64,000 nt of DNA from an uncultured Azohydromonas sp. (GTDB lineage: Bacteria > Pseudomonadota > Gammaproteobacteria > Burkholderiales > Burkholderiaceae_C): assembly GCF_937926365.1 (NCBI RefSeq), contig NZ_CALAOH010000082.1, forward strand, positions 20,063-84,062, written 5' to 3'. The notes beneath the pieces were generated by a model. It worked only from the letters and a program-made list of their open reading frames with translations. It did not search any database and had not been told where the DNA came from. A program made the position numbers and the translations under genes. Each line of letters opens with the position of its first letter. Within the stretch, counting starts at the first letter, position 1. This document shows, piece after piece, positions 37,596 through 46,095 of this stretch.

Positions 37596-37997
37596 ATGAA
37601 GTTCCGCAAAGTCGCTCTCGCCGCCGTGTCGTGTCTGGCGCTGTTCGGTGCCACGGTCTACAGCAATGCTCAGGGCAACCAGCTCTACACGGTGGTGGAT
37701 GGCAACAAGGTCGATCCCCAGACCATGAAGGGTTTCCGCACCTGGCGCTCGGCCGCTTGCGACCGCTGCCATGGTCCCAACCAGGAAGGCATGGTCGGCC
37801 CCTCGCTCATCGAGAGCCTCAAGAAGCTGAGCAAGGACGAGTTCACCAAGACCGTGCTGGAAGGCCGGCTGGAAAAGGGCATGCCCTCCTTCGGCAGCAA
37901 CCCGGCCGTGACGCAGAACATCGACCAGCTCTACGCCTACCTCAAGGGCCGCTCGGACGGGGCCATCACTTCCGCCAGGGTGCAGGAGATGCCTTGA
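37596..37997 (+). CDS. xoxG: Cytochrome c XoxG, electron acceptor of XoxF
   Basis: A 133-residue periplasmic monohaem cytochrome c. Signal peptide to about residue 25 (NAQG), haem motif CDRCHGPNQEG at about residues 51-61, and Met ligand in KGMPSFGS. Small size and position directly after xoxF match XoxG, which accepts electrons from XoxF. The stop overlaps the xoxJ start by one base. Confidence 0.93.
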   Translation: MKFRKVALAAVSCLALFGATVYSNAQGNQLYTVVDGNKVDPQTMKGFRTWRSAACDRCHGPNQEGMVGPSLIESLKKLSKDEFTKTVLEGRLEKGMPSFGSNPAVTQNIDQLYAYLKGRSDGAITSARVQEMP

Positions 37998-38887
37998 TGA
38001 GCGCCGCCGCTTTCCCGCGCTCGCGCCGGCGCGGCTGGAGCGCGGCGCTGCTGCTTGGCGCACTGGTGGCGGCCTGGCCCGCTGCAGCGCAGGAGGAACA
38101 GCCGCCGCGCAAGGCCTTCAAGGTGTGCCAGGACCCGCACAACCTCCCCTTCTCCAGCGCGCAGGGCAACGGTATCGAGAACCGCATCGCCGAGCTCTTC
38201 GCCCGCGACCTGGGGCTGCCGCTGCAGTACTACGACTTCCCCAACCGCCTGGCCTTCATCCGCAACACGCTGCGCTACAAGCTCCCCGGCGAGGACTGGC
38301 GCTGCGACGTGGTGCTGGGCGTGCCCGAGGGCTTCGATCAGGTCTCGGTGACCAAGCCCTACTACCGCTCGACCTACGCGCTGGTGTTCCCGCGCGGCAA
38401 GGGGCTCGACGGGGTACGCACGGGCCAGGACTTCCTCAAGCTCGACCCGGGCGTGCTGGGCAAGCTGCGCATCGGCGTGCACGATCGCTCGCCGGCCGGC
38501 AAGTGGCTGGCCAAGCACCAGCTGGTGGATCGCGCCGTGGTCTACCCGATGATGAGCCCGGACACCGAGCACGACCCCGGCGAGGCGGTGGAGGCCGACC
38601 TGGCCGCCGGCCGCATCGACGCCGCCATCCTGTGGGGCCCGCTGGCTGGTTACGCCGCCAAGCGCCAGAGCGCGGCCAACCTCGTGGTGGTGCCGCTGGC
38701 CTCGGAGCCGGACGTGCGCTTCGACTACGCCATAGCCATGGGCGTGCGCTACGGCGAGCCGCAGTGGAAGAGCCAGATCGAGGGCCTGATCGAGCGTCGC
38801 CGCGGCGACATCCAGGCCATCCTGCGCGAGTTCGGCGTGCCGCTGGTGGAGTCCGGCGCCTCTGGTCGGCCGGCTTCGAGGGACTGA
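37997..38887 (+). CDS. xoxJ: XoxJ, periplasmic substrate-binding-like partner
   Basis: A 296-residue exported protein of the solute-binding fold (type related to MxaJ). The signal peptide ends near AAAQEE; the core includes CQDPHNLPFSS, RYKLPGEDWRCDVVLGVPEG and GRIDAAILWGPLAGYAA. In this family the protein appears to help activate or assemble the methanol dehydrogenase rather than transport a nutrient. Translationally coupled with xoxG (TGATG). Confidence 0.92.
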   Translation: MSAAAFPRSRRRGWSAALLLGALVAAWPAAAQEEQPPRKAFKVCQDPHNLPFSSAQGNGIENRIAELFARDLGLPLQYYDFPNRLAFIRNTLRYKLPGEDWRCDVVLGVPEGFDQVSVTKPYYRSTYALVFPRGKGLDGVRTGQDFLKLDPGVLGKLRIGVHDRSPAGKWLAKHQLVDRAVVYPMMSPDTEHDPGEAVEADLAAGRIDAAILWGPLAGYAAKRQSAANLVVVPLASEPDVRFDYAIAMGVRYGEPQWKSQIEGLIERRRGDIQAILREFGVPLVESGASGRPASRD

Positions 38888-38891
38888 TGCC

Positions 38892-39965
38892 GTGGCCCGC
38901 GGCCCCTCGGCTCACCAGCGCCGCCTCCTGGGCTCGGCGCTGGTGGCGGCCTGCCTGCTCAGCAGCAGCGGCGCGCACGCGGAGTTCGACCGCCGCTCGC
39001 TGATCCTGCTGGGGCGCAGCGTGCTGCGCATCGAGGCCGAGGGCGCCGGCGGGCGACTGCAACTGGGCTCGGGCGTGGTCATCGCCAAGGAGCGCGTGGT
39101 CACCAACTGCCATGTCACCCGCAACGCCAGCAGCATCTCCGTGGTGCAGGCCGGCGCGCGCTGGTCGGTGCAGTCGCAGGCCCTGGACACCGAGCGCGAC
39201 CTGTGCGTGCTGCAGGTGCCCGGGCTGCCCAACGCGCCGGTGGCGCTGGGCCGCGCCGCTTCGCTGCGCGAGGGCCAGGAGCTCGCCGCGCTGGGCTACA
39301 CCGGCGGGCCGGCGCTGCAGATCAGCGGCGGCAGCGTGGTGGCGCTGCACCACTGGGGCGGGCACCTCGTCATCCAGTGCAGCAACGGCTTCACCTCGGG
39401 CGCCAGCGGCGGCGGGCTGTTCGACCGCGACGGCAACCTCGTGGGCATCCTCACCTTCCGGCTGCCGGGCGGGCGCACGCACTACTACGCCGTGCCGGCC
39501 GAATGGCTGGCCGACAGCACCGAGCTGCGCATGCGCTTCGGCCAGGTGCGCCCGCATGACGGGCTGAGCTTCTGGCAGCAGCCGCTGGCCGCGCAGCCGC
39601 TGTTCCTGCAGGCGGCCACGCTGGAGCGCGCCGGGCAGTGGGACGATCTGCTGCACTTGGCCGAGCGCTGGGCGCACGAGGACGCCGCCGATCCCGAGCC
39701 GCTGTACCTGCGCGCGCTGGCCTACGAGCACCTGGGCCGTGACACCGCCGCGGTGCAGAGCTGGCAGCGCAGCCTGGACATCGATCCCGCCTACAGCCGC
39801 AGCTGGGCCCGGCTGGCGCAGCTCTACCACCGCACCGGCCTGGCCTCGCAGGCGCAACAGGCCATCGAATCGCTCACCGCCCTCAATCCCGGACTGGCGC
39901 TGGAGGTGTCGGACCGCCTGCGCGCCGATCCTTCAGAACCCCCTCAGGAATCCGCACGCCAATGA
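38892..39965 (+). CDS. Secreted trypsin-like protease with TPR domain, xox-linked
   Basis: A 357-residue protein. A signal peptide (RRLLGSALVAACLLSSSGAHA) precedes a trypsin-like domain at about residues 35-215 with the catalytic triad His in TNCHVTR, Asp in ERDLCVLQV and Ser in SGASGGGLFD. Residues about 235-350 hold TPR-like helices (AEPLYLRALAYEHLGR-type pattern, PEPLYLRALAYEHLGRD). The GTG start at 38892 follows the xoxJ stop by 4 bases and the stop overlaps the next gene, so it belongs to the xox operon. It may process or monitor periplasmic dehydrogenase assembly (inference); no established role. Confidence 0.8.
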   Translation: MARGPSAHQRRLLGSALVAACLLSSSGAHAEFDRRSLILLGRSVLRIEAEGAGGRLQLGSGVVIAKERVVTNCHVTRNASSISVVQAGARWSVQSQALDTERDLCVLQVPGLPNAPVALGRAASLREGQELAALGYTGGPALQISGGSVVALHHWGGHLVIQCSNGFTSGASGGGLFDRDGNLVGILTFRLPGGRTHYYAVPAEWLADSTELRMRFGQVRPHDGLSFWQQPLAAQPLFLQAATLERAGQWDDLLHLAERWAHEDAADPEPLYLRALAYEHLGRDTAAVQSWQRSLDIDPAYSRSWARLAQLYHRTGLASQAQQAIESLTALNPGLALEVSDRLRADPSEPPQESARQ

Positions 39966-40720
39966 GTCTTTCCCTTCTTTCGCGCGGTCGCCGTGCTGCG
40001 GCGCTGGCCGCGGCGGCGCTGGCGGCCACGCTGCTGGGCGCCGCGCCGCTGCGTGCCGCCGAGGAGCCGAGCCCCGACGAGGAGCCGCGCGTGGCCGGCG
40101 CCGGCACCATCTCGGAGGCCGAGCGGCGGATCTTCATGGCGCCGCACCTGCAGGGCCTCAAGCCCGGCACCGTGCTGCGCTATGCCTTCACGCATGGCGG
40201 CTCGCTGGAGCCCGGCTACGCCGGCGCGCTGGAGCTGCAACTGCGCGCCGGCGCCGATGGCCGCTGTTGCGACACCAGCGCCACCTTCCCGGAGGCGCAA
40301 GGCCCGCGTCCCTTGCCGACCGTGGAAGGCGCCAGCGCCAACCCGGTGATCCTCTACTTCCTGGAGCACGACTTGCGCGAGATGCAGCGCCTCACGCGCG
40401 GGCAGATGAACCACTTCCGGCGCCGTATCCGCCTCGCGCTGGCCGAGGATGCCCGCAGCGAGGACACCCGCGTGCGCTACCAGGGCCGCGAGCTGCCGGC
40501 GCAGCGGCTGCAGGTGAGCCCCTACCTCACTGATCCCATGCGCAACCGTTTCGAGCAGTACGCGGCCAAGCGCTACGAGTTCGTGCTGGCCGACGTGCCC
40601 GGCGGCGTGGCGCAACTGCGCACCCTGCTGCCCGGCAATCAGTCCGGCACGCCGCCGCTGCTTGAAGAAACCCTCACCCTTGAAGGCGCCGAAGTGGGCG
40701 CCGCGACTGCAAAACCATGA
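39962..40720 (+). CDS. Exported protein of unknown function, xox operon
   Basis: A 252-residue protein with a signal sequence ending near LRAAEE. The mature part contains FMAPHLQGLKPGTVLRYAFTHGG, LELQLRAGADGRCCDTSATF (two adjacent Cys), LYFLEHDLREM and YEFVLADVPGG. It looks like a beta-rich periplasmic protein without a recognised family. ATGA overlaps on both sides couple it to the protease gene and to the next small gene. Function unknown; context suggests help with XoxF maturation or electron transfer. Confidence 0.75.
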   Translation: MSLSLLSRGRRAAALAAAALAATLLGAAPLRAAEEPSPDEEPRVAGAGTISEAERRIFMAPHLQGLKPGTVLRYAFTHGGSLEPGYAGALELQLRAGADGRCCDTSATFPEAQGPRPLPTVEGASANPVILYFLEHDLREMQRLTRGQMNHFRRRIRLALAEDARSEDTRVRYQGRELPAQRLQVSPYLTDPMRNRFEQYAAKRYEFVLADVPGGVAQLRTLLPGNQSGTPPLLEETLTLEGAEVGAATAKP

Positions 40721-41106
40721 CCCTGCCCTCCCTTCGCCTGGCCCGCCAGCTGCTGCGCCCCGCCGCCGTGTCCGTGCTGTTGAGCGTTGCCGCTCCCTGG
40801 GCCTTTGCCCACGACTACCCCACGGCCGCACGCGTGGAATACGTGCAGGCCTGCATGCGCGACCACCCGGGCAGCTACTACGAGATGCTCAACAAGTGCT
40901 CGTGCGTGCTGGATCGTCTGGCGGCGCAGGTGCCCTACGACGACTTCGTGACCATGAGCACCGCCACCAACGCCAACAGCATCGGCGGCGAGCGCGGCAA
41001 CACCATCCGCGACACCGAGCCGCTGCAGAAGCAGATCCGCGAGTTCCGCAAGCTGCAGTCCACGGCGCGCGAGGGCTGCTTCATTGCGCCGACGGCGGCG
41101 CGCTGA
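40717..41106 (+). CDS. Small exported cysteine-containing protein, xox operon
   Basis: A 129-residue exported protein (signal to about residue 29, WAFAH). The mature protein has a Cys pattern VQACMRDHPGSYYEMLNKCSCVLDRL plus a late Cys (EGCFIAP), suggesting two disulphides in a helical fold. Similar small proteins occur in PQQ dehydrogenase clusters of other methylotrophs, as far as I recall, with no assigned role. It is the last gene of the xox series, followed by a palindromic repeat. Confidence 0.75.
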   Translation: MTLPSLRLARQLLRPAAVSVLLSVAAPWAFAHDYPTAARVEYVQACMRDHPGSYYEMLNKCSCVLDRLAAQVPYDDFVTMSTATNANSIGGERGNTIRDTEPLQKQIREFRKLQSTAREGCFIAPTAAR

Positions 41107-41160
41107 AGACCTTCCTCCAGTCCCGGCTTGCTCTTGTTCGTGAAATGACCCGTTTGCACT

Positions 41161-41220
41161 GACCCTTCGATACCTCAGGGCGCGCCCTGTGCTGAGGTAT
41201 CGAAGCATCAGGACGAACGG
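41161..41220. repeat. REP-like palindromic repeat, copy B (paired)
   Basis: Perfect 14-base arms CTTCGATACCTCAG (41165-41178) and CTGAGGTATCGAAG (41192-41205) with a 13-base loop, followed by CAGGACGAACGG. The core is shared with the repeat at 15573-15610. It lies between the convergent xox operon and the DUF2380 gene and could also act as a bidirectional stop. Confidence 0.75.
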
Positions 41221-41249
41221 AATACGTCGCTGATCAGCAAGCGCGGGAC

Positions 41250-41825
41250 TCACGTCCCGTACTTCGGATTCCCCTGCCGCTTCTGCGCCATGTCGCGCAC
41301 CAGGAAGCGCACGGCGCGCTGCCACGACTCGTCGTTGTTACCGCGCAGGTCCACCGACTTCGACAGCACCACGCGCTTGCGGCGCACGTCGTGCACCTCG
41401 ATGTTGAAGTTCAGGATCAGCTCGCTGACCTTCTGTACCCAGCCGGTGATGGCGTAGTCGGTGTCGAGCTGCTGCCCTACCTGGCGCGCGCAGTCCTCGC
41501 AGCGGTGCATGAACTCCTGCTCGTTGCGCAGCTTGTCCATCAGCGCTCGCGCACCCTGCAGCGGAACGATCCGGTAGAGCCGCTGCGCCTGCAACTGCTC
41601 CTCCAGGTCCTCGCGCGCCTGGCGCAAGCGCCGCTGCAGCGCGGCATGCGCTTGCGGCTCGGGGTTGGGATGGTCGTCGAGCAGGTCGAAGTCCAGCACC
41701 ACGGCGCTGGGCGGCGGCACCGGCTGCGCGCGGGCCGTGGCCCCCGGTATCGCCAGCGCGGCGGCCGCGGTCAGGAGCAACAGGCGGCGATGGCGCTGCA
41801 TCCGGTGGCTCCGATACGCGCTCAC
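41250..41825 (-). CDS. Exported DUF2380-like protein
   Basis: A 191-residue protein with a signal sequence (LLLLTAAAALAIPGATA) and a mature core of the DUF2380/DUF3280 type: SAVVLDFDLLDD, EQLQAQRLYRIVPL, CEDCARQVGQQLDTDYAITGWV and VHDVRRKRVVLSKSVDLRG. This fold resembles the TolB N-terminal/CsgG-like domain that builds outer-membrane lipoprotein complexes. In methylotrophs such genes are found near PQQ dehydrogenase genes. The ATGA overlap with the regulator upstream suggests a shared transcript. Confidence 0.75.
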   Translation of the reverse strand: MSAYRSHRMQRHRRLLLLTAAAALAIPGATARAQPVPPPSAVVLDFDLLDDHPNPEPQAHAALQRRLRQAREDLEEQLQAQRLYRIVPLQGARALMDKLRNEQEFMHRCEDCARQVGQQLDTDYAITGWVQKVSELILNFNIEVHDVRRKRVVLSKSVDLRGNNDESWQRAVRFLVRDMAQKRQGNPKYGT

Positions 41826-43912
41826 GAACGCCGCCTCAGCTTGCGGTAGATGGTGTTGCGGCTGATGCCCAGCCGCTTGGAAGCCAGCGAGATGTTGCCG
41901 TCCAGCTCCTGCACCACGCGCAGGATGGTCTGCATCTCCAGCTCTTCCAGCGTGGCGCCGGCCTCGGCCGGATCAGGCTGTGCCGCCAGTACGGGTGCCG
42001 GATCGTGCTCCGCTGCGGGCTTGCCGGTGCCGATGCTCGCGTCCGGCTGGCGCCGTGCCACGGCGCGCTGCACGTCCTCGATGAAGTCCTCGGGCAGGTG
42101 CGCGGGCGTGATGGCGGCTTCGTCGCCGGCCATCGCGGCCGCCGCGCGCAGCACGTTGACGAGCTGGCGCACGTTGCCCGGCCAGTGGTAGGACTGCATC
42201 AGCCGCACCACCTCCGCGTCCAGCGTCGGCGCGCGCAGCGGGCCGTGGCGGCGCAGGATGCGCTGCACCAGCACCAGCAGGTCGCTGCGCTCGCGCAGCG
42301 GCGGCAGCCGCACCGTCAGGCCGTTGAGCCGGTAATACAGGTCCTCGCGGAAGGCCTGGCGCTCCACCATCTCGCGCAGGTTGTGGTGCGTGGCGCTGAT
42401 CACGGCCACGTCGGCCGGCGCGCCGCCCAGCGGCGCAAGCTCGTGCTCGTGCAGCACGCGCAGCAGCCGCGCCTGCAGCGCCAGCGGCATGTCGCCCACC
42501 TCGTCCAGGAACAGCGTGCCGCCCTGGGCTTGCAGGATGCGCCCCAGCGCGCCGGGGCGCCGCGCGCCGCCTTCGCTGCCGAAAAGCTCGGCCTCGATCA
42601 TCGGCTCCGGCAGCCCGGCGCAGTTCACGGTCGCGAAGGGCAGGCCGGCGCGCGAGGATTCCTGGTGGATGGCGCGCGCCAGCACCTCCTTGCCCGACCC
42701 GGTCTCGCCCAGGATCAGTACCGAGATGTCGCGGTCGGCGACGCGGCGCAGCCGGGTGGCCAGCGCCTCCATCTGCGCGTCGCCCGTCTGCAGCCACGAC
42801 AGATCGGGCACGGCCTCGGCGTCCGCCGCGCGCGGCCGCTCGCGCCGCGGCACCAGCACCGAACTCACCGGGGGGGAGGCCGGCCGTACCAGCGCGGACG
42901 GCGCCTCGGTGGCGCCCGCTTCGGCTGCCGCGTCGCCGGAGGGCAGCAGGCTCATCGTCGGGCGCGCCAGCGGCCAGTTCAATTGCAGCCGCGCGTGCAA
43001 TTGCAGCCCGTTGGCCAGCGTGAGCGTGAGCGGGCCGGTCGAGGCGCTGCGCGCCTGGTCCAGCAGCTGCGGCAGGCTCAGGCCGAAGAGGCTTTCCACG
43101 CAGTTCATGCGCAGCCCCGCGGGGCTCAGCGCCAGCAGGTCCAGCGCGCTGCGGTTGGCGCCCAGCAGCTTGCCGTCCTCGCCCACGGCCAGGATGCCGC
43201 CCATGAGCGTGTCGATGAACTCGACGCGGCTGTGGAAGTGCAGCCGCAGCGCGTGCTGGCAGTCGTCGGTCAGCCAGTGGTTCTCGATCATGCGCGCCGA
43301 CATCTTCACCAGGCCCAGCGTGTGGGCGTGGAAGGAGCGGTGGTCGCCGGTGACGTCGAGCACGCCCAGCAGGTTGCCGCGCGGATCGAAGATGGGCGCG
43401 GCCGAGCAGGTCAGGAAGTCGTTGGCATACATGAAGTGCTCGTCGGCATGCACGAACACCGGCTCCTCCGTCACCAGCGCCGTGCCCATGCCGTTGGTGC
43501 CCTTGCTGGCCTCGGCCCAGTTCACGCCGGGCGCCAGCGCCACCTTGGCCGTGCGCTCCAGCAGGTCCGAGTGGCCCACCGAGTGCAGCACCGTGCCCTG
43601 CGTGTCGGCCAGCACCACCATGCTCTTGCTGACCAGGATCTGCTCCAGCAGCAGCTCCATCACCGGCGCGGCATGCATGAACAGCCGGCGGTTGCGTTCA
43701 TGAACCAATGCCAGGTCGGCCCGCGGCAGCGGCGTGTAGTCGCCATGGCCGATGCGCGTGAGCCCCAGCGCCGCGCAGCGCTCGTGCGACTTGCGGATGG
43801 CCTCCACATGCGCCGGGTCGCTGGGCACCAGCACGCTCGTGGCTGAGTGTCCGAAGCCCAAGTCGCGCTTTCGGCCAGCCAACGGGCCCTCGGACGGACG
43901 GGTCGTGAGCAT
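41822..43912 (-). CDS. AcoR-like sigma-54 activator family regulator without GAFTGA loop
   Basis: A 696-residue regulator. A GAF sensor domain occupies about residues 70-210 (GVNWAEASKGTNGMGTALVTE, FLTCSAAPIFDPRGNLLGVL), a PAS-like region about 225-320, an AAA+ domain about 375-610 with Walker A GETGSGKE at 402-409 and Walker B GTLFLDEVGDM, and a Fis-type helix-turn-helix at the end (ISLASKRLGISRNTIYRKLR). Where activators carry GAFTGA after ELFG, this protein reads ELFGSEGGARRPGALGRI (442 onward): the loop contacting sigma-54 is deleted. Like TyrR, it may work with sigma-70 or as a repressor. The ATG at 43912 has GAAAGGA before it. A sigma-54-like promoter lies 110 bases upstream. Confidence 0.88.
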   Translation of the reverse strand: MLTTRPSEGPLAGRKRDLGFGHSATSVLVPSDPAHVEAIRKSHERCAALGLTRIGHGDYTPLPRADLALVHERNRRLFMHAAPVMELLLEQILVSKSMVVLADTQGTVLHSVGHSDLLERTAKVALAPGVNWAEASKGTNGMGTALVTEEPVFVHADEHFMYANDFLTCSAAPIFDPRGNLLGVLDVTGDHRSFHAHTLGLVKMSARMIENHWLTDDCQHALRLHFHSRVEFIDTLMGGILAVGEDGKLLGANRSALDLLALSPAGLRMNCVESLFGLSLPQLLDQARSASTGPLTLTLANGLQLHARLQLNWPLARPTMSLLPSGDAAAEAGATEAPSALVRPASPPVSSVLVPRRERPRAADAEAVPDLSWLQTGDAQMEALATRLRRVADRDISVLILGETGSGKEVLARAIHQESSRAGLPFATVNCAGLPEPMIEAELFGSEGGARRPGALGRILQAQGGTLFLDEVGDMPLALQARLLRVLHEHELAPLGGAPADVAVISATHHNLREMVERQAFREDLYYRLNGLTVRLPPLRERSDLLVLVQRILRRHGPLRAPTLDAEVVRLMQSYHWPGNVRQLVNVLRAAAAMAGDEAAITPAHLPEDFIEDVQRAVARRQPDASIGTGKPAAEHDPAPVLAAQPDPAEAGATLEELEMQTILRVVQELDGNISLASKRLGISRNTIYRKLRRRS

Positions 43913-44022
43913 CGCTGTCCTTTCTACTTCCGCCTGCAGCGGAGGTCTCCTCTGGGTTTTCTTACAGGCGCGCGCAGCATACGCCCCCGGCCTGCCGTGA
44001 CACTGTGTACTGAATCCAGGGC

Positions 44023-44038
44023 AGCAACAGGGTTGCCA
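44023..44038 (-). promoter_or_regulatory. Sigma-54-type promoter for the regulator gene
   Basis: On the minus strand: TGGCAAC-CCTG-TTGCT, with GG and GC separated by exactly the spacing of the consensus TGGCACG-N4-TTGC. Predicted transcript start near 44012, giving a leader of about 100 bases before ATG 43912. Confidence 0.65.
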
Positions 44039-44076
44039 GACAACCCGGCTTGCAACAAGCACGCCATCCAGCCGCG

Positions 44077-44092
44077 TGGAACAGGGCTTGCA
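44077..44092 (+). promoter_or_regulatory. Sigma-54-type promoter for the mptG-fae operon
   Basis: On the plus strand: TGGAACA-GGGC-TTGCA, with correct GG to GC spacing. Predicted transcript start near 44103, 24 bases before the mptG ATG at 44127. It is divergent from the promoter at 44023-44038; short palindromes at 44000-44008 (ACAC-T-GTGT), 44048-44060 (GCTTG-CAA-CAAGC) and 44092-44106 (AGGAA-GGGGG-TTCCT) may be activator sites. Confidence 0.65.
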
Positions 44093-44126
44093 GGAAGGGG
44101 GTTCCTTCTCCGAGCCGCGTCCCGCC

Positions 44127-45161
44127 ATGACTTTTGCCCTTGCCGTGTCCGCCGCTTCCACTCCTGAGTTCGTGCGCGTGAGCGCCCCGGGCCGGCTGCA
44201 CCTGGGCTTCCTGGATCCCGGCGCCTCGCTGGGCCGGCGCTTCGGCAGCCTGGGCCTGGTGGTGCAGGGACCGCGGACGCGGCTGGAGCTCCGCCTGGCG
44301 GGCCGTCCGGTGGTGGAGGCCGCGCCCGGGATCGATCCGGGGGAACTGGAGCGCGCCGCCACGCACCTGGCCCAGGTGCAGGCCCACACCGGACTGGGAC
44401 GGCCGCTGCACCTGCGGCTGCTGGAGGTGCTGCCCCCGCACGCCGGCCTGGGCTCGGGCACGCAGCTGGCGCTGGCGGTGGGCACGGCCTTCGCGCGGTT
44501 GCACGGGCTGGCGCTGGGTGCCCCGGAGGTGGCCCAGATGCTGGGACGCGGCCTGCGCTCGGGCGTGGGCATCGCCGGTTTCGAGCACGGCGGGCTGCTG
44601 CTGGACGGTGGTCCGCAGGCCGACGGCCGGCCCGCGGCCGTGACGTCGCGGCTGGACTTCCCGGAGCGCTGGCGCGTGCTGCTGGTGCTGGACCCTGCTC
44701 GCCGCGGCCTCTCCGGCGCGCAGGAGAAGCAGGCGCTGGCCCAGCTCCCGCCCTTCCCGCGCGAGCTCGCGGCCGAGCTGTGCCACCGTGTCGTGATGCA
44801 GGTGCTGCCCGGCGCCGCGGCGGCCGATTTCGGCTGCTTCGCCGAGGGGCTCAACCGCATGCAGGCGCTGCTGGGCGGGTACTTCGCGCCGGCGCAGGGC
44901 GGCAGCTCCTACACCAGCCCGGCCGTCGATGCGCTGATGCGCTGGATCGGCCGCCACGGCGACGCCGCCATCGGCCAGAGCTCCTGGGGCCCCACGGGCT
45001 TCGCCATCCTGCCCTCGGCCGAGGCCGCCGCGGCGCTGCTGCGGGCCGCGCGCGCGGCCGGCGCGGTGGCGCCGGGGCTGCAACTGCAGCTCGTGCAGGG
45101 CCGCAATGCCGGCGCCGATCTCCAGATCCTGGCGGCCTCCCCGGCCGCTGCCTGCGCCTGA
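44127..45161 (+). CDS. mptG: Beta-ribofuranosylaminobenzene 5'-phosphate synthase
   Basis: A 344-residue GHMP-kinase-fold enzyme that starts H4MPT synthesis by joining phosphoribosyl diphosphate with 4-hydroxy- or 4-aminobenzoate. The N-terminus VSAPGRLHLGFLDPG and the glycine-rich motif LPPHAGLGSGTQLALAVGT are diagnostic of the bacterial enzymes, and GRGLRSGVGIAGFEHGGLLL follows. First gene of an operon through fae. Start 44127 is preferred because the conserved domain begins about 20 residues later; an upstream GTG at 44076 would start before the predicted promoter. Confidence 0.93.
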   Translation: MTFALAVSAASTPEFVRVSAPGRLHLGFLDPGASLGRRFGSLGLVVQGPRTRLELRLAGRPVVEAAPGIDPGELERAATHLAQVQAHTGLGRPLHLRLLEVLPPHAGLGSGTQLALAVGTAFARLHGLALGAPEVAQMLGRGLRSGVGIAGFEHGGLLLDGGPQADGRPAAVTSRLDFPERWRVLLVLDPARRGLSGAQEKQALAQLPPFPRELAAELCHRVVMQVLPGAAAADFGCFAEGLNRMQALLGGYFAPAQGGSSYTSPAVDALMRWIGRHGDAAIGQSSWGPTGFAILPSAEAAAALLRAARAAGAVAPGLQLQLVQGRNAGADLQILAASPAAACA

Positions 45162-45188
45162 CGGCGCCCACCCCTCCGGCATCACCTC

Positions 45189-46091
45189 ATGGAACGACCC
45201 TACATCCTGCACATGCTCACCCCCGGCCCGTGGATGAGCCCCTTCGACGTCAACATGGCCGCCGACGCCGGCTACCAGGTGATCGTCCCGTACTGCGGCG
45301 TGGACGTGGCCGCCACGCCCAACCTGACGCAGGACGCCATCTTTTCGCGCGGCCCCAAGGGCGTGGCGCGCACGGGCCTGTTCATCGGCGGGCGCGACGT
45401 GATGCAGGCGGTGGACATGCTCGACGCCGCGCGCAAGGCCATGGTGCCGCCCTTTGTGGTGTCGGTGATGGCCGACCCCAGCGGCGCCTTCACCACCGCC
45501 GCGGCCATGCTGGCCTGCGTGCGCGAGCAGCTGAAGAAGGCGCATGGCGCCGATCTCGCCGGCCGCCAGGTGCTGGTGCTCGGCGGCACGGGGCCGGTGG
45601 GCCGCATCGTGGCGGTGCTGGCGGCGCGCGCCGGGGCACAGGTGCGCGTGGCCAGCCACAAGGGACAGCAGGCGGCCGACGAGACGGCCCAGGCCGTGAA
45701 CGGGCGCTTCGGGACCCAGGTGCTGGGCGCCTCCAGCGCTGACCAGGCCGCGGTGCGCGAGGCGCTGCAGTCCACCGACGTGGTGCTCGCCACCGCCGCG
45801 GCGGGCGTGCAGGTGCTGAGCGCCGAAGACCTCGCCGCCGCGGGCGGAAAGCTGCTGGTGGCGGCCGACGTCAACGCCGTGCCGCCGGAGGGCATCGCCG
45901 GCGTGGGCGTGATGGACGACGGCAAGCCGCTGGCGGGCACCCGGGCGGTGGGCATCGGCGCGCTGGCCGTGGGCAACGTCAAGTACCAGGTGCAGCACCG
46001 CCTGCTGCAGCGCATGCGCGAGGCCGAGAAGCCCGTCACGCTGAGCTTCGATGACGCCTTCGCACTGGCCTGCGAGCTGCGCGCCGGCTGA
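45189..46091 (+). CDS. mtdB: Methylene-H4MPT dehydrogenase (NAD(P)+)
   Basis: A 300-residue cytosolic enzyme oxidising methylene-H4MPT to methenyl-H4MPT. Conserved start ILHMLTPGPWMSPFDVNMA, the nucleotide-binding glycine motif VLGGTGPVGRI at about residue 135-145 and the signature VAADVNAVPPEGIAGVGVMDDGKP. It follows mptG by 27 bases. MtdB is the main NADPH/NADH-forming step of the formaldehyde oxidation route. Confidence 0.96.
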   Translation: MERPYILHMLTPGPWMSPFDVNMAADAGYQVIVPYCGVDVAATPNLTQDAIFSRGPKGVARTGLFIGGRDVMQAVDMLDAARKAMVPPFVVSVMADPSGAFTTAAAMLACVREQLKKAHGADLAGRQVLVLGGTGPVGRIVAVLAARAGAQVRVASHKGQQAADETAQAVNGRFGTQVLGASSADQAAVREALQSTDVVLATAAAGVQVLSAEDLAAAGGKLLVAADVNAVPPEGIAGVGVMDDGKPLAGTRAVGIGALAVGNVKYQVQHRLLQRMREAEKPVTLSFDDAFALACELRAG

Positions 46092-46095
46092 GGCC

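Noticed and set aside
43913..44860. N-terminal extension of the minus-strand regulator up to 44860
   Set aside because: The extra 316 codons run antisense through mptG; GAF homology and the ribosome binding site support the ATG at 43912.
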